Positions 54,298 through 63,520 of a stretch of DNA of 64,000 nt are shown in pieces. The stretch is from Noviherbaspirillum galbum (GTDB taxonomy: Bacteria; Pseudomonadota; Gammaproteobacteria; Burkholderiales; Burkholderiaceae_D). Below the pieces are notes generated by a model. It made no database searches, was not told the DNA's origin, and saw only the letters and a program-made list of their open reading frames with translations. The first letter of the stretch is position 1; every line of letters starts with the position of its first letter. Location: NCBI RefSeq assembly GCF_010974945.1, contig NZ_JAAIVB010000012.1, positions 1 through 64,000 on the forward strand. The letters run 5' to 3'. Position numbers and translations under genes: made by a program.

Positions 54298-54744
54298 ATG
54301 AAGCCGGAACTGGACGACATCGACAACAAGATACTGGCCCTGCTGATGGACGACGCGAGGACGCCCACCTCGACCATCGCCAAGCGGGTGGACATCGCCC
54401 GCACCACCGCGATCGCCCGCATCAGCAACCTGGAAAAGCGCGGCGTGATCGCCGGCTATGCGGTGAAGCTGAACCAGGACATGGTGCAGCCCGCCGTGCG
54501 CGCCTATGTCGGCATCAACGTCGATCCGCGCAAGGCGAATGCCATGGTCAATGCCCTGCAACGCCTGCAGCAGGTCGAGACCCTGTGCGCGGTCAGCGGC
54601 TCGGTCGATTACATGCTGACCCTGCGCTGCGCCTCGACCGGCGAGCTCGACCGCCTGCTGGACCAGATCGGCGCGATCGACGGCGTGCGCCAGACGTCGA
54701 CATCCATCATCCTCACCAAGCGCATCGACCGCGCACCGGCGTGA
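54298..54744 (+). CDS. Lrp/AsnC-family transcriptional regulator
   Basis: Amino-acid-responsive regulator, divergent from the lysine genes by 148 bp and therefore their likely local controller. The 148-residue product has an N-terminal winged helix-turn-helix (MKPELDDIDNKILALLMDDA, TSTIAKRVDIARTTAIARIS, LEKRGVIAGYAVKLN) and a C-terminal RAM ligand domain (VRAYVGINVDPRKANAMVNA, VETLCAVSGSVDYML). The start chosen matches the family length. Confidence 0.92.
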   Translation: MKPELDDIDNKILALLMDDARTPTSTIAKRVDIARTTAIARISNLEKRGVIAGYAVKLNQDMVQPAVRAYVGINVDPRKANAMVNALQRLQQVETLCAVSGSVDYMLTLRCASTGELDRLLDQIGAIDGVRQTSTSIILTKRIDRAPA

Positions 54745-54797
54745 CCGGCGCGCCGGCGGCGCGCTGCCAACCAACGAGACATTCCCAAGGGAGAAAC

Positions 54798-55136
54798 ATG
54801 AGTTCCATCAGCGAGTCCAAGAAAAACCACCTGTGGCGCAAGATCGTGTGGCAGACCGATCCAGAAGAGCATCCGCTGGGTCCGTGGCACGTGGCCGAAG
54901 TCTATTGCTGCGAAGAGTCGAACGGCTACGCGGTGTGGTACGTGCGCAAGCTGTCGCGCGACGACGCCATGGGCATTCCCGGCACCGACAATGCAGATTA
55001 CCTGCTTAATTACTACGGCAGGAACGGACGCGACGAAGCCATCGAACGGGCGGTGCTGGTCGCCAACGCCGACGCCGATCCGGCCAGGACCATCGAAGCC
55101 CTGGACCGGCTGGCGCAATCCGCCCAGCGTACCTGA
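54798..55136 (+). CDS. Small conserved-looking protein of unknown function
   Basis: A 112-residue cytoplasmic protein without signal or membrane helix; no family was recognised. It contains many aromatic residues in the first half (HLWRKIVWQTDPEEHPLGPW, YAVWYVRKLSRDDAMG) and a helical C-terminus (DPARTIEALDRLAQSAQ). AAGGGAGAAAC before the ATG is a strong ribosome-binding site, which supports it as a gene. It follows the Lrp gene by 53 bp and converges with srkA. Confidence 0.75.
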   Translation: MSSISESKKNHLWRKIVWQTDPEEHPLGPWHVAEVYCCEESNGYAVWYVRKLSRDDAMGIPGTDNADYLLNYYGRNGRDEAIERAVLVANADADPARTIEALDRLAQSAQRT

Positions 55137-55149
55137 TTGCGTACCTGAG

Positions 55150-56130
55150 CTACCAGAGCGGCGGCTCGTCCATCAGCGCCACTTGCTCTCGCAGCGCGAG
55201 GATGTGGTCCTGCCAGTAGCGCTGGGTATTGAACCAGGGGAAGGCGGCGGGGAAGGCGGGATCTTCCCAGCGGCTGGCGAGCCAGGCGGCGTAGTGAATC
55301 AGCCGCAGGGTGCGCAGGGCTTCGATGAGGTGCAGTTCGCGTTCGTCGAAGGCCATGAAATCCTCGTAGCCGGCCAGCAGGTCGGCTAGCTGCCGCGTCA
55401 TGTCGCGGCGGTCGCCCGAGAGCAGCATCCACAGGTCCTGCACCGCCGGCCCGGTGCGGCTGTCGTCGAAATCCACGAAATGCGGGCCGGCGTCGGTCCA
55501 CAGCACGTTGCTGGCATGGCAATCGCCGTGCAGCCGCAAGCGGGCCACGTCGCCGGCACGATCGAAGCAATGGCGCGCGCCTTGCAGCGCCTGGTCCACT
55601 ACGCTGTCGTAGGCGGCGCGCAGGTCGGGCGGCACGAAACCGTTCTCCGCCAGGAAGCGGCGCGGCGCGTCGCCGAAGCTGGCGATGTCGATGGCCGGCC
55701 GGTGAATGAAAGGATGGCTGGCGCCCACCGCATGGATGCGTCCGATGAAGCGGCCGAGCCATTCCAGGGTCTTGCCATCGTCGATTTCGGGCGCGCGTCC
55801 GCCGCGGCGGGGAAACACGGTGAAGCGGAAGGCGCCGAAGCGATGCAGGGTCGCGCCGTCGGCGGCGGCCAGCGGCGGCACGACGGGAATTTCCTGCGCC
55901 GCGAGTTCCGCGAGGAAGGCATGTTCCTCGCCGATCTGTTCGTCGGTCCAGCGTCCGGGGCGATAGAACTTTGTAATAACCGGAGGGCCGTCCTCCATGC
56001 CCACCTGGTAGACCCGGTTCTCGTAGCTGTTCAGGGCCAGCAGGCGGCCATCGCCATGCATGCCTATCGTTGCCAGGGCGTCCAGCACGGTATCGGGATC
56101 CAGTCCCGTGAATTTCCAGTTCGTCGTCAT
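55150..56130 (-). CDS. srkA: Stress response serine/threonine protein kinase SrkA (YihE/RdoA)
   Basis: Eukaryotic-like kinase that in E. coli protects against stress-induced death and counteracts MazEF-type lethality. The 326-residue product has LLALNSYENRVYQVGMEDGP, VITKFYRPGRWTDEQIGEEH (ATP-binding Lys), the catalytic loop LRLHGDCHASNVLW and the metal-binding FVDFDDSRTGP. Length and start (MTTNWKFTGLDPDTVLDAL) match the E. coli protein. A mazEF pair is present 27 kb away, but no linkage is implied. Confidence 0.94.
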   Translation of the reverse strand: MTTNWKFTGLDPDTVLDALATIGMHGDGRLLALNSYENRVYQVGMEDGPPVITKFYRPGRWTDEQIGEEHAFLAELAAQEIPVVPPLAAADGATLHRFGAFRFTVFPRRGGRAPEIDDGKTLEWLGRFIGRIHAVGASHPFIHRPAIDIASFGDAPRRFLAENGFVPPDLRAAYDSVVDQALQGARHCFDRAGDVARLRLHGDCHASNVLWTDAGPHFVDFDDSRTGPAVQDLWMLLSGDRRDMTRQLADLLAGYEDFMAFDERELHLIEALRTLRLIHYAAWLASRWEDPAFPAAFPWFNTQRYWQDHILALREQVALMDEPPLW

Positions 56131-56332
56131 GCGCCCATTGTACGGCCTGGCGACTGACCGTCTCTGCGCGCGCGTCTGGCGCTTGCCACGAAATGTTGAC
56201 TGATCGTCATCTTTCGTAACCACTCGTTCCCGCTTTCCGACCTGTCATCGGCCCGATATTGCCTCTCGGCACCAGATGCCAATAATCTCATCATTACCTT
56301 TTGGAAATGTTTCGCCTTAAACTGGAGACCAC

Positions 56333-56722
56333 ATGCGTGCTGACCGACGCGGCTTTACCCTGATTGAGTTGATGGTGACGGTGGCCATCGTCGGCGTGCT
56401 CGCCGCGATCGCCTATCCGTCGTACACCAGCCACTTCGTCAAGTCCAACCGGGCCCAGGCGCAGGCGGTGCTGATGGAGATCGCGCAGAAGGAATCGACC
56501 TACGTGGTCGACACCCGCACCTACACCAACAGCCTCTCCACCCTCGGCGTGACCGTGCCGGACAAGGTGCTCGCCCAGTACACCATCGAGATCACCGCTC
56601 CCACCTCCACCCCGCCCAGCTATACCGCGACGGCGACCCCGATATCGACCGGCCGCCAGGTGGCCGACGGCGCCCTCAGCATCGACAGTTCGGGCGCGAA
56701 ATCGCCCAGCAGCAAGTGGTAA
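56333..56722 (+). CDS. pilE: PilE-type minor pilin (cluster 2)
   Basis: First gene of the second minor pilin cluster. Short leader MRADRRG, then FTLIELMVTVAIVGVLAAIA with Glu5 and the assembly helix, then PSYTSHFVKSNRAQAQAVLM, typical of PilE. The product has 129 residues and lacks the C-terminal cysteine pair seen in the cluster 1 homologue. It is preceded by a CTGGAGACCAC ribosome-binding region and lies 202 bp from divergent srkA. Confidence 0.9.
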   Translation: MRADRRGFTLIELMVTVAIVGVLAAIAYPSYTSHFVKSNRAQAQAVLMEIAQKESTYVVDTRTYTNSLSTLGVTVPDKVLAQYTIEITAPTSTPPSYTATATPISTGRQVADGALSIDSSGAKSPSSKW

Positions 56723-56729
56723 GCACGCC

Positions 56730-57233
56730 ATGAAGATACTTTCCCCGCGCGTTCCATGTTGTCCACGCCGCCCGCAGCGCGGGCTGACGATGGTCGAGGT
56801 GCTGATCACGCTGGCGGTCGGCGGCGTGATGTTTTCCATGGCCGGCCCTGCCTTCACGGAGATGATTGCCAGGCAGCGCATGAAATCGGCCGCCACCGAC
56901 ATCTACATCGCCCTCGCCAAGGCCCGCAGCGAAGCCCTGCGCCTGAATGCCAACGTCACGCTGCAAGCGGTCAATGCCTCGCAATGGGACCAGGGCTGGT
57001 ACATCGCCGATCCGGATGCCTCGGTCTCGAAAAAGCTGCTCGAACACGGCGCCACGAGCAGGATCGCCATCACCGGCAGCAACGTCACTTACCGCCCGTC
57101 GGGACGCATCACCGGCTCGACCGCGCCGAGCTTCAGCATCAGCTCGACCGCGGCCACCACCAAGATGTGCGTGAACGTCGACCTGAGCGGCCGTCCCTAC
57201 CAGAAATCCGTTGCGAGCAACTCATCATGCTAA
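56730..57233 (+). CDS. fimT: FimT/GspH-like minor pilin (cluster 2)
   Basis: Minor pseudopilin. Leader up to QRGLTMVEVLITLAVGGVMF (Glu5 present), then MIARQRMKSAATDIYIALAK and ARSEALRLNANVTLQAV, typical of FimT/GspH; a C-terminal cysteine pair (MCVNVDLSGRPYQKSVASNS then SC) may form a disulfide. The product has 167 residues. It overlaps pilV by 7 bp. Confidence 0.9.
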   Translation: MKILSPRVPCCPRRPQRGLTMVEVLITLAVGGVMFSMAGPAFTEMIARQRMKSAATDIYIALAKARSEALRLNANVTLQAVNASQWDQGWYIADPDASVSKKLLEHGATSRIAITGSNVTYRPSGRITGSTAPSFSISSTAATTKMCVNVDLSGRPYQKSVASNSSC

Positions 57234-57910
57234 GCCGCATTCCTTACCAAGGCCGGCGCGAGCGCGGCATCACGATGATCGAGGTCCTGGTGACCATCGT
57301 CATTCTCGCCTTCGGCATGCTGGGCCTGGCCGGCCTGCAGAACAAGGTCAACATCGGCATGCTCGAAGCCTACCAGCGCGGCCAGGCGGTGATCCTACTG
57401 AACGACATGGCCGAGCGCATCAAGGCAATGCCGATGATCCCCTGCCGCAACGTCAAGGCGCTGGGCAGCACCACCCGCTGCGACCAGTTTTCGACCACCG
57501 TCAACGCCAGCTACACCTCGGCCGTCGCCGTGGTGCGCGACTATGCCACCGGCAGCGCATTGGGAACGGGAGACAGCCCCGCGTCCGACTGCAGCACGCT
57601 GACCAACCAGGCCCAGCGCGACAAGTGCGAATGGAGCAAGGCCCTGCAGGGCGCGGGCGAAACGACCGGCGGCGCGAACGCGCAAAAGGTTGGCGCCATG
57701 AACGGCGCGCGCGGCTGCATCACCGAGATCAGCGCGCCGAACGGCACCAACGGCGCCTGCACCGCCGGCGTCTACCAGATCACCGTTTCCTGGCAAGGCA
57801 TGCATGCCACGCAGGCGCCCAGCCTGACCTGCGGCAGCGGCCAGTATGGCGCGGAAAACATGCGGCGCTCGATCGCCACGCGGGTAAGCATTCCCGTGCC
57901 CAACTGCTAA
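57227..57910 (+). CDS. pilV: PilV-type minor pilin (cluster 2)
   Basis: PilV family: leader to RRERGITMIEVLVTIVILAF, then GLAGLQNKVNIGMLEAYQRG and ILLNDMAERIKAMP, the conserved region after the helix. The product has 227 residues with several cysteines in the head domain, including SDCSTLTNQAQRDKCEWSKA. The ATG at 57227 overlaps the FimT gene by 7 bp and is the only plausible start before the leader. Confidence 0.92.
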   Translation: MLSRIPYQGRRERGITMIEVLVTIVILAFGMLGLAGLQNKVNIGMLEAYQRGQAVILLNDMAERIKAMPMIPCRNVKALGSTTRCDQFSTTVNASYTSAVAVVRDYATGSALGTGDSPASDCSTLTNQAQRDKCEWSKALQGAGETTGGANAQKVGAMNGARGCITEISAPNGTNGACTAGVYQITVSWQGMHATQAPSLTCGSGQYGAENMRRSIATRVSIPVPNC

Positions 57911-57925
57911 CAGGCAGGCAACGAC

Positions 57926-58942
57926 ATGACATCATCACGCACACAATGCGGTTTCTCCCTGGTCGAGCTGATGATCGCGCTCACCATCGGCCTGCTGATC
58001 CTGGCCGGCCTGACCGCGACCTTCATGAACAGCAACAGGACGCGCAGCGAAATCGAGAAGGTGAACCGGCAGATCGAGAACGGCCGCTTCGCCATGGACA
58101 TGCTGACCGAGGAACTGCGCATCGCCGGCTACTACGGCGAGCTCGACGTCAGCCGCCTGACCGCGCCGCTGACTACGCCCGACCCCTGCCAGACCGGCGT
58201 GGCGGCCCTGAAGGCGGCGCTGCCCATCGTGATCCAGGGCTATGACGAGAGCAACAGCCTGAGCTGCCTGAGCGACGTCAAGACCGGCACCGACGTCATC
58301 GTGGTCCGACGCGCCAGCACCTGCTACGTCGGCGAGGCCGGCACCAACTGCGATGCCGTACAGACGAGCGTTCCCTACCTGCAGGTGGCGCTCTGCAACA
58401 CGCAGTCGGCCACCCCCTTCGACCTGAACACCGACACCTCGCTGCTCACCCTCAACGCGCTGAACTGCACCGCCGCGGCCCCCCTGCGCCGCTACCGCAC
58501 GCACATCTACTTCATCGCCAACAACGACCAGAGCGGCGACGGCATCCCCACCCTCAAGCGCGCGGAACTCGGCGCCGGCGGCTTCACCATCGTGCCGCTG
58601 GTGGAAGGCATCGAGAACATGCAGGTCGAATACGGCATCGACACCAATTGCGACGGCACGGCCGACCTCTACAACGCCAGCCCCGACACCTACACCGCAA
58701 CGTACTCCGCCAGCTGCGTCGCGCCCAACACGCCCAACTGGAAGAACGTCACCTCGGTCAAGCTCAACCTCCTGGCACGCAACACCGAGCAGACGCCGGG
58801 CTACACCGATACCAAGACCTACGTCCTCGGCAGCAAGGCCGACGGCACGTCGAACAGCTACGGGCCGTTCAGCGACAGCTACAAGCGCCATGTCTATCAG
58901 GCCAGCATCCGCCTGGCCAACGCAGCAGGAAGAAAACAATGA
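57926..58942 (+). CDS. pilW: PilW-type minor pilin (cluster 2)
   Basis: PilW family, 338 residues, almost the same length as the cluster 1 copy. Leader to RTQCGFSLVELMIALTIGLL, then RSEIEKVNRQIENGRFAMDM and LTEELRIAGYYGELDV. The head domain includes VIVVRRASTCYVGEAG and IVPLVEGIENMQVEYGIDTN, the latter a strong PilW motif. It overlaps pilX by 4 bp. Confidence 0.94.
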   Translation: MTSSRTQCGFSLVELMIALTIGLLILAGLTATFMNSNRTRSEIEKVNRQIENGRFAMDMLTEELRIAGYYGELDVSRLTAPLTTPDPCQTGVAALKAALPIVIQGYDESNSLSCLSDVKTGTDVIVVRRASTCYVGEAGTNCDAVQTSVPYLQVALCNTQSATPFDLNTDTSLLTLNALNCTAAAPLRRYRTHIYFIANNDQSGDGIPTLKRAELGAGGFTIVPLVEGIENMQVEYGIDTNCDGTADLYNASPDTYTATYSASCVAPNTPNWKNVTSVKLNLLARNTEQTPGYTDTKTYVLGSKADGTSNSYGPFSDSYKRHVYQASIRLANAAGRKQ

Positions 58943-59502
58943 AACGACCGATGCTCAAACACCAGAAGGGCGTGACGCTGATGGTCGCGCTGATCATGCT
59001 GGTGCTGCTGACCCTGCTGGCGCTGACCAGCGCGAACCTGGGCAACAGCAGCCTGCAGTCGGTCAGCAACATGCAGCAGCACAACGACGTGTACTCCGCC
59101 GCGCAGGAAGCGGTCGACCAGGCGATCAGCGACCAGTTCTACCAGAACCCGGCCGCGATGATCACCGATCCCAACTGCGGTGCGAACACCAAGTGCGTGG
59201 ACGTCAACGGCGACGGCACGAACGACATCCGCGTGACGCTGCAGCAGCCGGTCTGCGTCAAGGCGCAGCCCTACATCCCGCCCGACCTGAGCGACCTGCA
59301 GGAAGTGACCTGCGCCCAGGAACAGGACCAGACCGGCATGTCGATGGAACGCAAGACCGTGAATTCCGCCTGTTACGACACGGTGTGGGAAATCCGCGCC
59401 CAGTCCAAGGACATGGTGAACAACGCGACCGTGAATTACGTCCAGGGCGTGGCCGTTCCGGTATCCGAAAAAGACGTACCCGGCAGCTGCCTGCCGTCCT
59501 GA
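58939..59502 (+). CDS. pilX: PilX-type minor pilin (cluster 2)
   Basis: PilX family. The N-terminus HQKGVTLMVALIMLVLLTLL lacks Glu5, as usual for PilX, and is followed by ALTSANLGNSSLQSVSNMQQ and VYSAAQEAVDQAI. The product has 187 residues. A hydrophilic head with four cysteines follows. The start overlaps the pilW stop (ATGA-type), and pilY1 follows 29 bp later. Confidence 0.92.
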   Translation: MKRPMLKHQKGVTLMVALIMLVLLTLLALTSANLGNSSLQSVSNMQQHNDVYSAAQEAVDQAISDQFYQNPAAMITDPNCGANTKCVDVNGDGTNDIRVTLQQPVCVKAQPYIPPDLSDLQEVTCAQEQDQTGMSMERKTVNSACYDTVWEIRAQSKDMVNNATVNYVQGVAVPVSEKDVPGSCLPS

Positions 59503-59531
59503 CTGCTCTGATGAAGCCAAAGGGTCCCATC

Positions 59532-62500
59532 ATGAAAAAATACCTCCAACCCGTTTGCCTGGCCCTGTCGCTCGGCGCCGCCGCGCTGACCACCGCCCTG
59601 CCCTCGCTGGCGGAAGACACCGACATCTTCAAGGCGGCCGCCACCAGCGCCTCGGGTCCCAAGATCCTGATCGTGCTGGATAACACCTCCAACTGGGCGC
59701 GGCAAAGCCAGCAGTGGCCGGGCGGCATCCAGCAAGGACAGGCGGAAGTGCGCGCCATCCAGACGGTCGTCAACTCCCTGACCAGCACGGACAACATCAA
59801 CCTCGGCCTGATGGAATTCGTCACCAACGGCAACGCCAACGACAATGGCGGCTTCGTCCGCTACGCCATCCGCGACATGGCGCAAAGCACCAACCGGACG
59901 AACTTCGGCACCAAGCTGACCACCATCTTCAACAACATCAACAGCCCGAGCGAAAAGCGCAACTCGCGCACGCCCTACGGCAACCTGATGTACGACGTCT
60001 ACAACTACTTCGCAGGCGCGGCCAGCTACTGGGGCCAGAGCGCGGCGCCGAACCCGGATACCGACGCGGCGGGCTACTCGACCACCTACAGCAACTTCGC
60101 TTCTCCGCTAAGCGCCGCGGACACTTGCACCAACAATTACGTCATCTTCATCGGCAACCCCAATTCCAGCGGACCGGCGGCCGACGATTCCGCCAATACC
60201 GCGCGCCTCGCAGCGCTCGGCGGCGACACCACGCAGCTGCGCATGCCTGGCGTGACTACCAGCATCACCGTCAGCGCGGCTTCCAGCACCGAACTCGGCA
60301 ATACCTCGCTGTGCTACTCCAGCCTCGGCGCCGCGCAGACCGCCTATGGCTACGGCATGAACACCAGCGACAACGTGTGCGAACTGTACAGCGCCAAGGG
60401 CACGGTGACTTCGGCTAGCGTCACCGACAAGTACACCCAGAGCTGCAAGCAGTACAGCAACGGCACCTCGGATACCGATACCGTGACCGCCACCGACTTC
60501 CAGGCGCAGTGTTCCACCTTCACCGAAGGCTGCCGTCTCGGCGACCTCGTCAACAACCCGAACGTGACCGTGGTGACGAGCGGAACGACCGCCTACCTCA
60601 GCTCCGCCCCCGCCGCCACCGCGGCCGGCGCGGGCGCGGCGGCCGGCCTGACCTGCCCCGCCAATGCCATTTCCTGCACCTACTCGGTCGATGCCGGCCA
60701 GGATGCCACCGGCGGCGTGGCGCAATCGAACATCACGTCCAACAGCTGCTACTGGACCGGTTCCGGCGGACAGCCCAGCGGCACCACGCAATGGAGCATG
60801 GCGAGCAATGACTACGGCAGCGCCACCTGCCCCGCGAACTACACCTGCTCGTACACCATGACCAGCATGACGGACGCGAACATCTGTACGACGCAGCGTA
60901 CGAAGAAGGCGGTGCTGAACCAGACCCTGACGCCGAAGAAGCGCTACACCGTGACCCAGACCGCCACCGTTCCCGGGGGCACCTGCGCCACCGGCAGCAA
61001 CCAGTACAAGGTCCTGGGCACCAACCTCGTGCAGACCAACGTGCTGAGCACCACCACCGTGGCCGACAACGGCCCGCGCAATGCCGACGAATGGGCCCGC
61101 TTCATGTTCCAGGGCGGCGTGCCGCTCGCCGGGGATGCCAGCAACCGCAAGTCGATCTCGACCTATACCATCGACGTCTACAACAAGCAGCCGAACGCCG
61201 ACCACACCTCGCTGATGATGAGCATGGCGAAGAATGGCGGCGGCAAGTACTTTTCGGCAATGAACGAGGCCGAGATCGTCAAGGCGCTGAAGAACATCCT
61301 GAGCGAGATCCAGGCCGTCAACTCGACCTTCGCTTCCGCCAGCCTCCCGGTCAACGCAACCAACCGCGCGCAGAATGAAAACCAGGTGTTCATCGGCATG
61401 TTCCGCCCGGACAACAAGCCGCGCTGGTTCGGCAACCTCAAGCGCTATCAACTGATCAACCAGGGCGGCAACATCGAACTCGGCGACAACGACAGCCCGC
61501 CCAAGCTGGCTGTGAACCCGGTCACCGGCTTCGTGACGGATTGCGCCATCAGCTACTGGACCAGCGACTCGGCGACCTACTGGCAAAGCGTGACCGACGG
61601 CATGTCGCCCACGTCCCAACTGCTCGACCCGTCGACGATCAAGGGCAAATGCGATGGCTACAGCCCCTACTCCGACCTGCCCGATGGCCCGCTGGTGGAA
61701 AAAGGCGCGGTCGCCGAGGTGCTGCGCAAGGGCAACAATCCGAGCGGCGCGACCACCTGGGCAGTCAACCGCACCATCTACACCCGTTCCGGCAGCAGCC
61801 TGACTTCGTTCGGCGCCGCTTCCGGGCTGTCTTCCAGCCTGGTCGACTTCATTTCCGGCAAGGACGTCAACAACGAGACCGGCGGGGGCGATGCCACCAA
61901 GACCCGTCCGTCGATCCATGGCGACGTGGTGCACTCGCGTCCGCTGCCGATCAACTACGGCGGCACGACCGGCGTGGTGGTGTACTACGGCGCCAACGAC
62001 GGCACGCTGCGCGCGGTCGAGGCCAACACCGGCAAGGAAAAGTGGGCCTTCATCGCGCCGGAGTTCTACTCCAGGCTCAGCCGGCTCAGCAGCGACTCGC
62101 CGAACGTCAACGTTCCGGCGTTGTATCCGAGCGATGGCAGCAACAAGGATTACTTCTTCGACGGCCCGCTCGGCTTCTACCAGAACAGCGACAACACGAA
62201 GGTCTGGATCTTCCCGACCATGCGCCGCGGCGGACGCATGCTGTACAGCTTCGACGTCACCACGCCCGACACGCCAAGCCTGAAATGGGCGATCGGCTGC
62301 CCCAACCTGGCCGACGACACCAACTGCACCACCGGCATGTCCGGGATGGGCCAGACCTGGTCGGCGCCGCGCGTGGCGCGCATCAAGGGCTATTCGGATA
62401 CCACGCCGGTGCTGATCGTCGGCGGCGGCTACGATGCCTGCGAGGATGACAACACCAAGTCGCCCGCCTGCACCTCGCCCAAGGGCAGTTCGATCTACAT

Positions 62501-63410
62501 CCTGAACGCCAATACCGGCGATGTCATCCGCACCTTCACCTTCACCGGCGCGCGCAGCATGGCGGCGGACATCACCCTGGTGGACGTGGATGCCGACGGC
62601 ATGGCGGATTATGCGTATGCGGCGGACACCGGCGGCAACGTCTACCGCCTGGACTTCGTGAACTACGACAAGACCACGCTTGCTTCCAATCTCTGGTTCG
62701 GCCGCCGCGTGGCTTACACCAACGCCAGCGGCGCCGACAACGGCCGCAAGTTCCTCTACGGCCCGGCGGCCTACGCCGTCGCCGGCAAGGTCTACCTTGC
62801 CATCGGCTCCGGCGACCGCGAGCACCCGCTGCAGCAGCACTATCCGTACAGCGACGTGGTCAACCGCTTCTTCGTGTTCAAGGATGACCTGTCCATCGTG
62901 GCGACCAGCACCGCGGCACTCAACCTCGATGCAATGACCGACCTGACGACCAACACCACCTGCGACCAGACGCCGATCCTGCCGACCTCGGCCAGCAATG
63001 GCTGGTACATGAAGCTGAACCAGAACGGCCAGGGCGAACAGACGGTCACCTCGGCGCTGATCGCGGGCGGCATGGTGTACTTCAGCACCAACCGCCCAGT
63101 GCCGGCCGGCGCCTCCTGCTCGGCCCAGCTCGGCGAGGCGCGCGGCTACGCGGTGAACCTGTTCACCCGCTCCGGCGGCATCGGCACGCCGGACGCCTGC
63201 GGCGGTGCCTCCTCGGGCATCTTTACCGGCGGCGGCCTGCCGCCCTCGCCGGTGCAGGCCACGGTGCCCGTCGGCGGCAAGAACGTCACCGTCTGCATCG
63301 GCTGCGCCTCGCAAGTCACCGGCAACTCGGTGATCGATTCGAGCAAGGTGAAGTTCCTGGTGCAACCCAAGCGCCGCCGCATCTACTCGAACGCCAAGAC
63401 AGACAACTGA
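59532..63410 (+). CDS. pilY1: Full-length PilY1/PilC-type pilus tip protein (cluster 2)
   Basis: Large exported pilus-associated adhesin and assembly factor. The 1292-residue product has a signal peptide (CLALSLGAAALTTALPSLAE), then a von Willebrand A-like half (about 43-600; PKILIVLDNTSNWARQ has a degenerate metal site and MAKNGGGKYFSAMNEAEIVK its end), and a C-terminal beta-propeller (VVVYYGANDGTLRAVEANTG onward). The calcium loop DVDADGMAD (D1018, D1020, D1022, D1026) fits the DxDxDxxxD site that controls PilY1 in Pseudomonas. The vWA half has a Thr/Ser/Cys-rich insertion (about 290-480). The start at 59532 is the signal peptide start; 59511 is an alternative. Confidence 0.94.
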   Translation: MKKYLQPVCLALSLGAAALTTALPSLAEDTDIFKAAATSASGPKILIVLDNTSNWARQSQQWPGGIQQGQAEVRAIQTVVNSLTSTDNINLGLMEFVTNGNANDNGGFVRYAIRDMAQSTNRTNFGTKLTTIFNNINSPSEKRNSRTPYGNLMYDVYNYFAGAASYWGQSAAPNPDTDAAGYSTTYSNFASPLSAADTCTNNYVIFIGNPNSSGPAADDSANTARLAALGGDTTQLRMPGVTTSITVSAASSTELGNTSLCYSSLGAAQTAYGYGMNTSDNVCELYSAKGTVTSASVTDKYTQSCKQYSNGTSDTDTVTATDFQAQCSTFTEGCRLGDLVNNPNVTVVTSGTTAYLSSAPAATAAGAGAAAGLTCPANAISCTYSVDAGQDATGGVAQSNITSNSCYWTGSGGQPSGTTQWSMASNDYGSATCPANYTCSYTMTSMTDANICTTQRTKKAVLNQTLTPKKRYTVTQTATVPGGTCATGSNQYKVLGTNLVQTNVLSTTTVADNGPRNADEWARFMFQGGVPLAGDASNRKSISTYTIDVYNKQPNADHTSLMMSMAKNGGGKYFSAMNEAEIVKALKNILSEIQAVNSTFASASLPVNATNRAQNENQVFIGMFRPDNKPRWFGNLKRYQLINQGGNIELGDNDSPPKLAVNPVTGFVTDCAISYWTSDSATYWQSVTDGMSPTSQLLDPSTIKGKCDGYSPYSDLPDGPLVEKGAVAEVLRKGNNPSGATTWAVNRTIYTRSGSSLTSFGAASGLSSSLVDFISGKDVNNETGGGDATKTRPSIHGDVVHSRPLPINYGGTTGVVVYYGANDGTLRAVEANTGKEKWAFIAPEFYSRLSRLSSDSPNVNVPALYPSDGSNKDYFFDGPLGFYQNSDNTKVWIFPTMRRGGRMLYSFDVTTPDTPSLKWAIGCPNLADDTNCTTGMSGMGQTWSAPRVARIKGYSDTTPVLIVGGGYDACEDDNTKSPACTSPKGSSIYILNANTGDVIRTFTFTGARSMAADITLVDVDADGMADYAYAADTGGNVYRLDFVNYDKTTLASNLWFGRRVAYTNASGADNGRKFLYGPAAYAVAGKVYLAIGSGDREHPLQQHYPYSDVVNRFFVFKDDLSIVATSTAALNLDAMTDLTTNTTCDQTPILPTSASNGWYMKLNQNGQGEQTVTSALIAGGMVYFSTNRPVPAGASCSAQLGEARGYAVNLFTRSGGIGTPDACGGASSGIFTGGGLPPSPVQATVPVGGKNVTVCIGCASQVTGNSVIDSSKVKFLVQPKRRRIYSNAKTDN

Positions 63411-63427
63411 TCTTCGGCGCTCCATGC

Positions 63428-63457
63428 AAGCCGGCCTGCGGGCCGGCTTCTTTTTTT
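63428..63457 (+). terminator. Rho-independent terminator of pilus cluster 2
   Basis: AAGCCGGCC, loop TGCG, GGCCGGCTT, then CTTTTTTT: a 9-bp perfect stem with a strong U-tract, 17 bp after the pilY1 stop. Confidence 0.95.
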
Positions 63458-63520
63458 GGCGGGGCGCAGTACACTTGCGCCTGCGCCCCCGATACCATCG
63501 ACATAAAGACCATCAACATC

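Noticed and set aside
56131-56332. Sigma-54 promoter in front of pilus cluster 2
   Set aside because: A GGCAC..TGC pattern is present but the spacing between the GG and GC is wrong by two bases.
60108-63425. Minus-strand 1105-codon frame opposite pilY1
   Set aside because: Valine/alanine/arginine-rich shadow of a well-supported gene, with no recognisable domain.
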